This document shows, one piece after another, positions 35,683 through 45,427 of a stretch of 64,000 nt of DNA. Origin of the DNA: JACKBC01 sp041391125 (GTDB taxonomy: Bacteria > Chloroflexota > Anaerolineae > Caldilineales > Caldilineaceae). Both the position numbers and the translations under genes were made by a program. The stretch lies in NCBI GenBank assembly GCA_041391125.1, contig JAWKON010000027.1, positions 36,614 through 100,613 of the forward strand, written 5' to 3'. Position 1 is the stretch's first letter, and the number at the start of each line of letters is the position of its first letter. The notes beneath the pieces are model-generated. The model ran no database searches, was not told where the DNA came from, and saw only the letters and a program-made list of their open reading frames with translations.

Positions 35683-37270
35683 CTAATATTTACGTTCCAG
35701 CATACCAACGGGAACTTCGATCACGGTGGGCGCATTCGCAACAAAAGAGTCACGCAGCGCGCCTTCCAATGCGGCGGCATCCTGGGCCAGAAGGCCGCGG
35801 GCGCCGTATGTTTGCGCCAGCTTGACGAAATCCGGGTTGTGCAGCTTGGCGCCAATGACGTGGCCGTCAAACTCCTCCATCTGCGCCCGCAGGACATTGC
35901 CATAGGCGTTGTCGTTAAACACAATGACCACAGCGTTGATATGATTTTGCACGGCGGTCGCCAACTCCTGAGCGTTATAGAGAAAACCGCCATCGCCGGA
36001 AAGCGCGACCACCGCGCGTTCCGGCTGCGCCACTTTGGCGCCCAGCGCAATGGGAAATGCCGCGCCCAGTGTGCCGTGGGAGGAGCTGGTGAAGTAGGTG
36101 CGGGGCGCCGATGCCGCAAAGTAGTTGCGACTGTAGTACCCCATCTGATTCATGCCCTGCACCAGAATGCCATCCTCCGGCAGCGCATTGCGGATGGCCG
36201 TCATGAAGTCCCATTGGGGCTGAAGCTGATGCGCCGGATCGAAGCGCGCGGCATTGATGGCCCGCACATCGGCCTGCACAGAGGCCGCTTCTGCGCGCCG
36301 TGGCGACGCCATCCGCTCGATTGCTTCGCACAGCGCTTGCACCATCCAACGGGCATCGGCATGAAAATTGAGAATGTGATCAGCTTCCGCCAGCTCGCCG
36401 GCATCCACATCAATTTTGATCACTGGCTGCGTGGAATGCGTAAAATCGCGGCTGGTTCCAATGGCTAAAACCAGGTCGCGCCCATCGAGCCAGGATTTCA
36501 AGGGGGCATAACGCAGTTCGGCCATACCCAACGCAAGTGGATGCGCGGCCGGCAGCGTCCCTTTGCCCTGACGGGTGGTGACTACCGGTATCTGCAAATA
36601 TTCGGCCAGGCGTCGTATGGCTGCCGGCGCGTTTTCTCCCAGAACGCATCCGCCGCCACCGGCCCAGATGACCGGTCGCTTGGCTTCGACCAGCAGTTGG
36701 GCCGCCTGCTGAATCGCTTGTGCATCCGTTGTTGTTTGGACGGGGTATGCCTTGGGCGGCAACATGATGACATCGTCCATTGCCGCAAAGACAGCCGCGG
36801 GGATTTCCAGCGCAACGGGCCGCGGTCGGCCGGTCCACAGTTGCTGGATGGCCTCTTGGATAAGCTCGGGGATTTGGGCGGGCGCGCTGGCGCGCGCCGT
36901 CCATTTGGTCAGCCCTTGCAACCAGGGCGACTGCGCATAGTCTACACCTTTCTGTCGGTGATGACTGACACCGGTGATGAGCAACAATCGACTCGAGGTC
37001 GCGTAGGCCGTGGCCACGCCGGAGAGCGCATTGAACGGCCCAGGACCTGGCACGACCATTGCCGCCGCAATCTGACCGCTGGCCCGCGCATAGCCGTCGG
37101 CCATATAGGTGGCGGCCTGTTCATGGCGCACTGAAATGTAGCGGATGCGCGGCTCGCTGTAGATAGCATCTACACCTTCGTACTGTCCGGCCGGGCAACC
37201 CAAATACTGTGTTGATCCCGTTGGCTGCCAGTGATCTGATTAACGCCTGCCCACCATTCAATCGAGGCAT
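35683..37270 (-). CDS. Acetolactate synthase-like TPP-dependent enzyme with an early frameshift
   Basis: The main open frame (35683-37203) encodes 506 residues: RHEQAATYMADGYARASG with the catalytic Glu, the central domain with GGGCVLGENAPAAI, and the TPP/Mg motif GDGGFLYN...NDNAYG. The true start is the ATG at 37270, preceded by AAGGAG, giving MPRLNGGQALIRSLAANG and then TVFGLPG. At about 37188-37194 an extra C in GGCCGG shifts the frame; removing it would restore LPGGQYEG. The lesion costs about the first 29 codons. The enzyme would decarboxylate or ligate a 2-oxo acid; the exact reaction cannot be fixed because many catabolic TPP enzymes share this layout. Confidence 0.85.
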
Positions 37271-37431
37271 AATGTTCGCTCCTTGGGTTTCCGGTTAAGC
37301 GCTCGGTTGCGGCGCTGTTGAAGTGCGCCGCCATCGCGCGCGGGCATGGTGAGACGTACCACAGAATGCATTCCCCAGAGACCGCAACGGCAAGAGAAAT
37401 GCGCCCAAAGCCTTTGCGCGCCAGTTAAAGT

Positions 37432-37481
37432 AAACCGGCTTAAGCCGGTTTGCCGCATCAGCCACCGGATTTAACCGGTGG
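37432..37481. repeat. Two adjacent CCGG-centred palindromes
   Basis: AAACCGGCTTAAGCCGGTTT (37432-37451) is a perfect 20-bp palindrome. CCACCGGATTTAACCGGTGG (37462-37481) is a near-perfect one. They lie upstream (on the minus strand) of the TPP enzyme and downstream of the decayed gene at 37522-38114. Confidence 0.75.
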
Positions 37482-37521
37482 TGTGCATGTCAACCATAAG
37501 AGTTCCCAAAGAACCAGAATC

Positions 37522-38114
37522 CTATATCGTCAACCGCACCCAATGCAGATCCATTGCAGTCGTCGTTCCCGCATAGTATACCACTAGCACTTCCCCATTC
37601 TGCAACGCTTCACAATCGGGCAGACAAAAACTCCACACCCCCTCTCCGCCAGCCGTTCACGAGTATGATCATCAGCAAGCCGCCCCATTTGCCCGCGCTG
37701 TTTTGGCATCAGGATTGGTGAGGCTGGAATGACCCCATCTCCTATACCACCACGCTGCCGCCGCTTTTTCTCATGTATGACCTGATGGATACGACCGTGC
37801 AAAACGGCTGTTTGCGGGTGCTCAGGAACCGCTGGAATGGAATCGCCATCCGGGTGATGCGCTCGTCTGATTATGCATTGTCCAAACTCCAATATCATGC
37901 TTTGCGCGTTGAGGCGCGGGAACGTCTGTCTCTTTGCGCAGCCGCACCAGCCATTTACCAGAATGTTGGCGCCGGAACGCAGCCAGTTATCCTTGGGCGA
38001 GGCTGAATTTCGCCCTCGCAGATTGGGCGCTAGCTCGCGTTGCGCGCGGGTGATAGCTTGCTGGTGATGCTCATTTGCCCACTCGTCGAGCTGAAGACCG
38101 TTGATGGGATGCAT
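37522..38114 (-). pseudogene. Decayed gene, possibly sialidase-like at its C-terminus
   Basis: A well-placed start exists: AAGGAG seven bases before an ATG at 38114, giving MHPINGLQLDEWANEHHQQA. The open frame then runs to 37584 but becomes Arg/His-rich and implausible after ~70 residues. In another minus frame the end reads FCLPDCEALQNGEVLVVYYA and closes with MDLHWVRLTI at a stop at 37522-37524, resembling the last strand of BNR/sialidase-type propellers. I interpret this as one gene with several frameshifts; the family is tentative. The rest of 37271-38250 shows nothing else I recognise. Confidence 0.4.
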
Positions 38115-38250
38115 ATTTATCTCCTTTGTCAAAAAGATTTGGACAATATTCTGGAGATAGGGTACCGGTTGGGCCGGGGGTGCGCATCGACCAAAGATTG
38201 TAAATGGGGCTGTAAACTGGCGTTGTAGATGGGGTTGTAGAGAGGGTGTA

Positions 38251-40961
38251 CTAGGTCAATTGCAGGGAGCGGAAGCGGGCGATGGCCTGGAAGCGGTGTT
38301 GCACGCCCAATTTGCCATAGAGATTGGAAATGTGGCGCTTGACCGTGGCCAGCGAAATGACCAGTTGGTCAGCGATCTCTTGATTGGTCAGACCGGCGAC
38401 GATCAAAGGCCAGAACTTCCTGCTCGCGCCGTAAGCGGTTCGCTCAGCGCAGTGGAGCCGCCGGACCGCGGCGCAATTGCGGGCGCGGTGGCCGCGGGGA
38501 CGTCAGGCAATTCCGCGGTGCTTTGGGCGGCGGCATTTTGGCGGGCGTTCTCCCGGAGCTGCTGAAATGCATGCAACACTTTCTGGGCAAAGTCACCGCC
38601 CACGCCGTCGGCGGCGGCTTGCTCCACCAGCGTTTCCATGGGTTTCCCAGGTTCAGAAAGCAGAGCAGATATTCGGAAGATTCTGTCAAATCAAAGGCCA
38701 TTTGCAGATGGGTATAGGCTTGGGCACGCTGCCCGCTGTGCATGGCGGCCAACGCCTGCAATGTGAGCAAATAGGACTGAAAATTGACGTTGTGTCTTTT
38801 CTCGGCATCGGCAATCAAGGCTTCCAGATCGGTAAATAGCTGGTCCGGCAGGGCGGCGGTGGGCTCGTTGGCGGCCAATAGGATTTGAAACTGACAGCGG
38901 GTTGCTTGTAATCAACGGCAAAAAGTGTCTGGCCAGGCCGCTTCGCTCTGTAACCAGGTGCGCATGGGGTCGGAATCCCCCATGGCCCAGACCAGTTCGG
39001 CCTCTCTTATTGCCAGACAACTTTCGCCCCACCAATCATCGGACGTTACCCTCAGTTGTTGCGCCTGGCGCAGCCACAACAGGGCCGCCGCATAATCACG
39101 CTGTAACCGCTTGAGCAGCACAAAATAGAGGAGCGTCATGCGTTCCCCCCGGCTGTTTCCAGATTCCTGATAAATTGGTAAAGCCTTGTGTAAATATGTC
39201 TCGGCGCGGGCAAAATCTCCGCGCATGGCGTGGGCGCCGGCGATCTCTACATTGACGTCGCCTTCGGCGGCCCAGGCGGTGCCCTCCACAAGCTGCAAAC
39301 AAGCATCCATCGCCTCCGCGGCAGCCGCCGTTCGGCCGAGCTGGCGGTAAATGTAGGCCAGTGTACTATAGCTACTCACCACACCTCCGGTACGCCCCAA
39401 ATCGCGATTCGCTGCGGCGGCGCGCTTTAATGCCGTGACCGCGGCTTCTAAATTGCCCTGCCCCAACTCGAAATAGCCCTGTAGGCTAAAGATGCCGCCG
39501 TAGAAATCATTGGTGTCCGGCAGTAATTTCAGCGCCTCTTGGGCATACTCGGCCACATGATCCATATCGCCGCGGTTCCAGGCCGCATAACCGCGCAGCA
39601 CCGCCATTTCGCCCAGCAATTCGGGATCGGTCAGATCGGCCAGCCAGGGCGAATCGAGCACGGCATCGGTTTCGTCGGCGGATTTCATTATCATAACTTT
39701 GTGGGCATAGCGAATCGTAAACTTGGGGCGGCTGCGCAACTCGCTTTCCGGCACGGCCTCATACCAGGCGAGCAGCGTATAGAAATTGCCTTTGTTTTCC
39801 GCCGCCAACTCCGCCGCCGCAATCAGCTCCACGGCCAGCGCATAATCGCGCCCGGTCAATGCGTGATGAATCGCATCATCCATCTGCTGCTGTTCGGCAA
39901 ACCAGCGCGCCGCTTGGCCATGCAATTGCGTCACTCCACGGTCGCCAACTGCCGCGTGGAGGAGTTTGCGCAGCATATCGGCAAAGAGGTGATGATAGCG
40001 ATACCAGTGGCGGTGCGCATCCAGCGGAATGAGAAAGAGGTTGGCCTGCTCCAAGCGCGCCAGAATCGTCTGGCTATCGCGCCGGTTCGTCAGCAGATCG
40101 CACAGCGGCGCCGACAGGCGCTCGAGAACGCTGGTTTTCAACAAAAAATCGCGCACGGCGGGCGGCTGATGTTGCAGCGCTTCTTCGGTCAAATAGTCGA
40201 GAATGTGCCGGTGGCCGCCATCAAACGCCGCGATAAAGTGATCGGGGTCGCCCACGTTTTGCAGCGAGAGGGCGGCCAATTGCAGGCTGGCCACCCACCC
40301 TTCGGTGCGCTCTTCCAATGCGGCCACCTGCGGATTCGAGAGGGCCAGCCCCATAACTTGGTTCAAAAAAGCGGCGGCCTCGGCGGCGGTAAAGCGCAGA
40401 TCGGCGGTGCGCACTTCGTGGATTTCACGCTGCGCCCGCAGGCGCGCCAACGGCAGCGGCGGGTCCGCACGGGTGATGAGCACCATGTGCAACTGGGGCG
40501 GCATCTGGTCAAGCAAAAATTGCAATGTGTCGTGAATTTGCGCGTTTTCGATCAGGTGATAATCGTCCAGCGCCAGCACCACCGGGCGCGGCTGGGCCGT
40601 CAATTCATTGAGCAACATAATGATCTGCTCATCAAACGGGGGCGCTCACCAGATTGCGGATTCAGCTTTGGCGGGCCGCTCGCGTTTGCTTTGGCTCCAT
40701 GGGCCATAAACAGCGCCCATCACATACGCCCAAAACTGCGTCGGATCATTGTCGGCCTGTTGCAGCGAAAGCCAGGCAATGGCCGTACCCACATCCAGCG
40801 CACGCAGCCATTCGGCCACCAATGTAGTCTTGCCAAAGCCCGCCGGCGCCGCCACCAGCGTCACCTTGCCGGCGCGGCCCGCGTGCAGTTTTTCCAATAG
40901 GCGCGGACGCGTCACCAGCGCCGTCCGCGGTCGGAATATGAAACTTGGTCTGCAATAACAT
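38251..40961 (-). pseudogene. MalT-like LuxR-family STAND regulator, multiply frameshifted
   Basis: The end-to-end length (~904 codons) is exactly right for this family. The N-terminus MLLQTKFHIP starts at 40961. The frame shifts near 40906 to TRPRLLEKL and the P-loop APAGFGKTT. An in-frame TGA lies at 40646-40648. The largest open piece (38912-40618) holds LALDDYHLIENAQIHDTLQF and the winged-helix/TPR region. Further shifts occur near 38915, 38640, 38428 and 38402, after which the LuxR helix-turn-helix reads AGLTNQEIADQLVISLATVK and ends at the TAG at 38251. At least five frameshifts plus one stop make a functional product unlikely. MalT-type proteins sense a ligand and activate transcription; the target is unknown. 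Confidence 0.82.
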
Positions 40962-41016
40962 GGCCGCGTTCCTCAGACCGTCCCGCAAAAACTATGGAGG
41001 CTCAACGGGGTGGTGG

Positions 41017-41516
41017 TCATGGCATGTCCGTCACTTCCGCCAGCGGCATCACATAATGCACCTGCCGCGCGATCTCCTCAAATCCACAACTGGGGTAAAG
41101 ATATTGTCCAATGGGGTTATGCGCCAATGTTTCAATGCGCATATAGATCATCCCTTCCGCCCTGGCATACTGGATGGCGGTCTCGATTAATTGGCTTCGA
41201 GGCCGCGCCTGCGATATGTGGGCAAGACGCCCAGATTGGGGATGCCGCCGATTTTTGTGTCGTGATCAATGCGTGTGGTGATGTAGCCAATGATCTGCGC
41301 ATCCCCTTCTACACCCTCCTCAGCGATGAAAATACCATCCGCATTGGCGGCAATATCATCGTCAATGTGGCGCACTTTGCGATAGCGCCAATCTTTCCCA
41401 GCAACCTGGCCATAACGCGCTTCGATAGCATGGTCAGTCGAAACGTCGGCAAAGCAAATGGCCGTAATTGCCTTGATGGGTTCGCGATCTGTCGGGCGGT
41501 ATTTGCGAATCTTCAT
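41017..41516 (-). pseudogene. GNAT N-acetyltransferase with a frameshift
   Basis: Start at the ATG at 41516 (AAAAGGA six bases upstream), MKIRKYRPTDREPIKAI. The acetyl-CoA site motif A begins NLGVLPTYRRRGL near residue 100, then the frame hits TAA. Shifting one base near 41196 restores SQLIETAIQYARAEGMIYMR and the terminal motif B (NPIGQYLYPSCGFEE), ending at 41017. Without the second half of motif A the truncated protein could not bind acetyl-CoA properly. A single-base consensus error is possible. Confidence 0.75.
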
Positions 41517-41622
41517 TGCCATTCCTTTTCGGCGTGTTGCCAACAGCGATTGGATATATGCTATACTGTAGCTGTTATTCTGCTCAATGTCATTAAGTTA
41601 AGGATTTTCGTGTCAAAGTAAA

Positions 41623-41697
41623 CAGGAATCAGTGCTCAGTTCCCAGGGTGAACTGCTACACTGGAAACTGAAAACTGATCACTGCTAACTGAACGAC
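41623..41697. repeat. AACTGAAAACTG-type palindromic repeat, copy 1
   Basis: Runs of CAGTGCTCAGTT and GAAACTGAAAACTGATCACTG around a CAGGGTGAACT centre. It aligns with 45304-45395, including the CAGGGyGAACT core and ACTGAkCACTGmTAACTGAA tail. It lies between the GNAT remnant and the RraA-like gene. Confidence 0.8.
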
Positions 41698-41783
41698 ATT
41701 GATATTCTACTACAGATTCTGCCCCACAGGATATTGTGATCTTCATTGCTATCTCCCCAAAACCAACCAAGAAGGAACCAACT

Positions 41784-42449
41784 ATGCATCTTGTCAACCA
41801 AGCCACCATTGACGGCCTGCGGGCCCTGGATTCGGCCACCGTTTTCAACGCGCTGGTGCGCCACGGCGGCCTGCCCAACGAAGAGTACACCGACCACACC
41901 ATCCGCTGTCTGCTGCCCGCTTTGGGCGCGGTGGTGGGCTATGCGGTCACCGCCGAGGTGACAACCAACGACCCCGATACGGCGGCGCTCGATTGGCCCG
42001 ACTATTATGAAGTATTGGAGGCAGCCCAAGGACCGCTGGTGGCGGTGTTGAAAGATGTGGACGGGCGGCCGGGGCGCGGGGCCAGCTTTGGCGACGGCAT
42101 GGCCACGCTGCACAAGCGGTTGGGCGTGGTCGGCGCGATTGTGGATGGCACGGTGCGCGATTTGGCGGGCATAGAGCGGGTGGGGCTGCCCATTTGGGCC
42201 TGGGGTACGGTGCCCGGTCATGGCGTCTTCAACGTGACGCGCATCAACACGCCGGTCACGGTGGGCCAACTGCGCATCCGTCCGGGCGACTTGATCATGG
42301 CGGATAGCGATGGCTGCGTGCGTATCCCCAACGCCGAGGCTGATGCCATTTTGCGGCTGGCTCACGAAATACGCGCCCTGGAGGCCAGCATTTTCGAGTT
42401 TTATCTATCACCTGATTTTACTGTGCAGGCCATGCGTGAACGGCGCTAA
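41784..42449 (+). CDS. RraA family protein (aldolase/RNase-regulator fold)
   Basis: 221 residues from the ATG at 41784 (AAGGAA about seven bases upstream); an earlier in-frame start at 41736 would reach into the repeat. The family's glycine-rich signature is present: FGDGMATLHKRLGVVGAIVD, then DGTVRD with the conserved Arg-Asp, and PGDLIMADSDGCVRIP. Members include RNase E inhibitor RraA and 4-hydroxy-4-methyl-2-oxoglutarate/oxaloacetate aldolases. The conserved Arg and Asp favour the aldolase-type group over a specific RraA orthologue. It is followed after 39 bases by an ABC exporter. Confidence 0.88.
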   Translation: MHLVNQATIDGLRALDSATVFNALVRHGGLPNEEYTDHTIRCLLPALGAVVGYAVTAEVTTNDPDTAALDWPDYYEVLEAAQGPLVAVLKDVDGRPGRGASFGDGMATLHKRLGVVGAIVDGTVRDLAGIERVGLPIWAWGTVPGHGVFNVTRINTPVTVGQLRIRPGDLIMADSDGCVRIPNAEADAILRLAHEIRALEASIFEFYLSPDFTVQAMRERR

Positions 42450-42488
42450 GCAGCCATCTGCAAAGATCAAAGAGGCAGGGAACACATC

Positions 42489-44315
42489 ATGCGCGAACAA
42501 TGGCAGACTCTGCGGCGCGTCTTGCAGTACTATCCGCGCGTCTTCGCTCTCATTTGGCAAACGAATCCCGGCTCTACACTGGTCATTTTCGGGTTGACAG
42601 TTGTCAACGCATTGGCGCGGCCAGCCCAAATATGGTTGGTCAAAGTGATCATCGACCGCGTAAATTTACTGCTGGCCGCGGCTGACCCCAATACCGCCGT
42701 GGATTGGCCGCAATTGATTACCCCGGCGGCGCTCTTTGCGCTGGTGTTGATCCTGGGCGATGTGAGCCAATCGCTCGTGTTGGCGCTGCGCACCACGCTG
42801 GGGGAACAAGCGGATTATCACGTGCGCGGTCTCCTATTGGCGAAAGCTTCTACACTGGATATTGCCTTTTTTGAAACACCCGCCTTTTATGACCAACTGG
42901 AAAATGCGCAGAGCGATTCCTGGCGCATGCGCAACTTGCCCTGGATTTTGGTCGACACCTCGGGTCAAATGCTGTCGCTGCTGGCTACCTTTGGCTTGCT
43001 GGCGCGGCTGAACCCGCTGATCATCCCCTTGCTTTTGTTGACAAGCCTGCCGCAGCTTGTTACCCAAGCCCAACGCGCCAATGCCATGTTCAAAGTCTGG
43101 ACGGAACGGGCGCCAACCCAGCGCATGGTCTACTATCTGGTGAATCTGCTCAGCCAACGCGAATCCGTAAAAGAGGTGCGGCTTTTTGGCCTGCAAGCTC
43201 CGTTTTTGCAACGCTATTTCAAATATAGCCATCAATTTATTCAGGAAAACAAAGCGCTCGCTTTTCGATACGAACGCGTCAATTTGTTGACGGTTTTGCT
43301 GTCAGTCTTTGGGATCGGCATTGTTTGGGCATACGGCATTTTTCAAGCTGCGCTGGCCCGCATTACGCTTGGCGATCTGGCGCTTATCTTTCAGGCGGCC
43401 CAACAAATTCGCAGCGGGCTGGGCAGCCTTTTTCACACGATGGGTGTTTTTTATGAACACAGCCTCTTTGTCAGCAATCTCTATCATTTTTTGGATTTGG
43501 CCCCGGATGCCGTCGATGGGGCGCTGCAAACGCAGGGTGTGCAAAAGGTCTCCTCGCCATTGGTCCAAGGGATCGAATTCCGCAACGTCTCTTTTCGCTA
43601 TCCGGGTACGGAAAGGGCGGTGCTGAATAATGTTTCGTTTACGATTCAACCCCGCGCCACCGTGGCCGTGGTCGGCGAGAATGGCGCCGGCAAGACCACG
43701 CTGATCAAGCTGTTGACGCGTTTCTATGACCCCACGGCGGGCGAAATCCTGCTGGATGGCCGCGACCTGCGCGATTATGATCTGGCCGATTTACGTCGGC
43801 AGATCGGCGTTATCTTTCAGGATTTTGTGCGTTATGACCTCACGGCCAAAGAGAATATTGGCTTTGGGCAAGTGGAATATCTGGCGGAGATGGATCGGAT
43901 TGTGGCGGCGGCGGGGAAGGGCGGCGCCGTGCCCGTAATAGAGAAGCTGGCCGAAAAATATGAAACTACACTGGGGCGCACCTTTGAAAATGGCGCCGAT
44001 CTTTCCGGCGGTGAATGGCAGAAACTGGCCCTGAGCCGCGCCTTTATGCGCGACGCGCAAATTCTGATTCTGGACGAGCCGACGGCGGCGCTGGATGCGC
44101 TGGCTGAATACGAGGTATACAATCGTTTTGCCGAGCTGACCACGGGCAAGACCACCATTTTTATCTCCCATCGTTTTTCGACCGTGCGCATGGCGCAGCA
44201 GATTCTGGTGTTGGATGATGGGCAGCTCATCGAAGAGGGCTCACACGTCGAGCTGATGGCGCAAAATGGACAATACGCCCGAATGTTTTCGGCCCAAGCC
44301 GAGCGCTATCAATAA
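42489..44315 (+). CDS. ABC exporter half-transporter (membrane domain fused to ATPase)
   Basis: 608 residues. The N-terminal membrane domain (~1-330) has about six helices and the SRSEHxxVRG-like segment typical of exporters (here QADYHVRGLLLAKA). The ATPase carries Walker A GENGAGKT near 395-402, the Q-loop in GVIFQDF, the signature LSGGEWQKLALSRAF near 503, Walker B ILILDEPTAALD near 525 and the H-loop ISHR near 557. All motifs are intact, so a homodimer could be active. The substrate is unknown. The second half of a heterodimer is not seen nearby. Confidence 0.93.
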   Translation: MREQWQTLRRVLQYYPRVFALIWQTNPGSTLVIFGLTVVNALARPAQIWLVKVIIDRVNLLLAAADPNTAVDWPQLITPAALFALVLILGDVSQSLVLALRTTLGEQADYHVRGLLLAKASTLDIAFFETPAFYDQLENAQSDSWRMRNLPWILVDTSGQMLSLLATFGLLARLNPLIIPLLLLTSLPQLVTQAQRANAMFKVWTERAPTQRMVYYLVNLLSQRESVKEVRLFGLQAPFLQRYFKYSHQFIQENKALAFRYERVNLLTVLLSVFGIGIVWAYGIFQAALARITLGDLALIFQAAQQIRSGLGSLFHTMGVFYEHSLFVSNLYHFLDLAPDAVDGALQTQGVQKVSSPLVQGIEFRNVSFRYPGTERAVLNNVSFTIQPRATVAVVGENGAGKTTLIKLLTRFYDPTAGEILLDGRDLRDYDLADLRRQIGVIFQDFVRYDLTAKENIGFGQVEYLAEMDRIVAAAGKGGAVPVIEKLAEKYETTLGRTFENGADLSGGEWQKLALSRAFMRDAQILILDEPTAALDALAEYEVYNRFAELTTGKTTIFISHRFSTVRMAQQILVLDDGQLIEEGSHVELMAQNGQYARMFSAQAERYQ

Positions 44316-44329
44316 TTGTGGCTCTTGAC

Positions 44330-44358
44330 TATATGCGCGGTTGGCATAGGTGAAAAGG
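44330..44358 (+). repeat. Partial copy of the ATAGATGAAAA palindromic element
   Basis: TATGCGCGGTTGGCATAGGT and the following GAAAAGGG match the left arm of the 8805-8891 element read on its own strand. The right arm is absent; a CCCCCAAATTGGGG palindrome follows instead. It stands just upstream of the promoter at 44401. Confidence 0.6.
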
Positions 44359-44400
44359 GTTGCCCCCAAATTGGGGACACACTCCTGCGTATAGGAGCAT

Positions 44401-44475
44401 TTGATTCTTGAGGAGAGTCTTTGTATCATAACGCACTGGGCAGTGTTTGCCTACTAGCCCAAAGGAGATCATTCA
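44401..44475 (+). promoter_or_regulatory. Sigma-70-like promoter and leader shared with 33285-33359
   Basis: -35 TTGATT (44401-44406), 17-base spacer, -10 TATCAT (44424-44429), then a leader ending CTAGCCCAAAGGAGATCATTC. Spacing, hexamers and about 75 bases of context align with the promoter upstream of the VOC gene. It drives the SDR at 44539. Confidence 0.62.
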
Positions 44476-44538
44476 CGCGCCCAGCCATTTTGAGCCAGTT
44501 TACGGCTGTAAACAATCAGACAGTTCTTTGGAGAATCT

Positions 44539-45300
44539 ATGAGTAAATCACGCTTTGAAGGAAAAATCGCCCTTATCACCGGAGCCGGCCGCGGTATGGG
44601 ACAGGCGGTTGCGCAAACGCTGGCCGCCGAAGGGGCGACGGTCTTTGTCAACGACATCAACGAAGTTCACGCTGCGGCGACGGTCACGGCGATCCGGCAA
44701 GCGGGCGGCCAGGCATTCACCGTTATCGCCGATATCAGCCAATGGGATGATGTGAGGCAGATGGTTGACCGGATCGTCGCGCAGTGCAAGACGGTCGATA
44801 TTCTGGTCAACAACGCCGGCATCTTGCGCACGACTTCGCCATTGGAAGAGATTGCCGATGCCGAGTGGGATTTGGTGATGGCGGTCAATGTCAAGGGGGC
44901 GTTTAACTGCACCAAAGCCGTGCTGCCGCGCATGAAAGCGCAGCGCAGCGGCAAGATCGTCAATGTCTCTTCGTCGGCAGGACGCAGCACCAGCACCTTT
45001 GGCGGTGCACACTACACGACCTCCAAGGCCGCCATCCTGGGCTTGACGCGCCACACCGCGCGCGAGGCCGCCCCCTTCAACATCAACGTCAACGCCGTTG
45101 CCCCCGGCAGCATGGATACCGACATGGTGCGCGAGATGTCCACGCCGGAGCGCCGCGCGCAGGAACGCCAGGACATCCCGTTGGGGCGCTTCGGCACGCC
45201 GCAGGATGAGGCGAATTTGGTCGCCTTTCTGTGTAGCGAGGAGTCATCCTATATTGCCGGCGCCACCATTGACATCAATGGCGCCGATCTACTCCTGTGA
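44539..45300 (+). CDS. SDR family NAD(P)-dependent oxidoreductase (FabG-like)
   Basis: 253 residues. Cofactor motif TGAGRGMG (14-21), NNAG (91-94), and the catalytic tetrad with Asn117, Ser145, Tyr159 and Lys163 (HYTTSK). A C-terminal GATIDINGADLLL follows the usual active-site lid. Asp39 after the second strand suggests NAD(H) preference. It differs clearly from the SDR at 5617 (no close paralogy), but its promoter is duplicated upstream of the VOC/aminotransferase genes, suggesting joint control. GGAG precedes the ATG. Confidence 0.92.
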   Translation: MSKSRFEGKIALITGAGRGMGQAVAQTLAAEGATVFVNDINEVHAAATVTAIRQAGGQAFTVIADISQWDDVRQMVDRIVAQCKTVDILVNNAGILRTTSPLEEIADAEWDLVMAVNVKGAFNCTKAVLPRMKAQRSGKIVNVSSSAGRSTSTFGGAHYTTSKAAILGLTRHTAREAAPFNINVNAVAPGSMDTDMVREMSTPERRAQERQDIPLGRFGTPQDEANLVAFLCSEESSYIAGATIDINGADLLL

Positions 45301-45303
45301 AAC

Positions 45304-45395
45304 ACCTGTGAACAGTTTTCAGTGAACAGTGATCAGGGCGAACTTCCTGACTGCACACTGAAAACTGAGCACTGATAACTGAAAACTGTTCAGCG
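45304..45395. repeat. AACTGAAAACTG-type palindromic repeat, copy 2
   Basis: GAACAGTTTTCAGT (45310-45323) is a perfect 14-bp inverted repeat with ACTGAAAACTGTTC (45378-45391). The centre CAGGGCGAACTTCCTGACTG aligns with copy 1. It sits between the convergent SDR and MFS genes. Confidence 0.85.
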
Positions 45396-45427
45396 TATCT
45401 ATTGTTTATCGAAAGCGCGTCTCCTTG

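Noticed and set aside
39539..40900. 453-aa plus-strand open frame
   Set aside because: Antisense to the MalT-like remnant, which has family motifs end to end; the plus-strand translation is Gln/His/Arg-rich without similarity.
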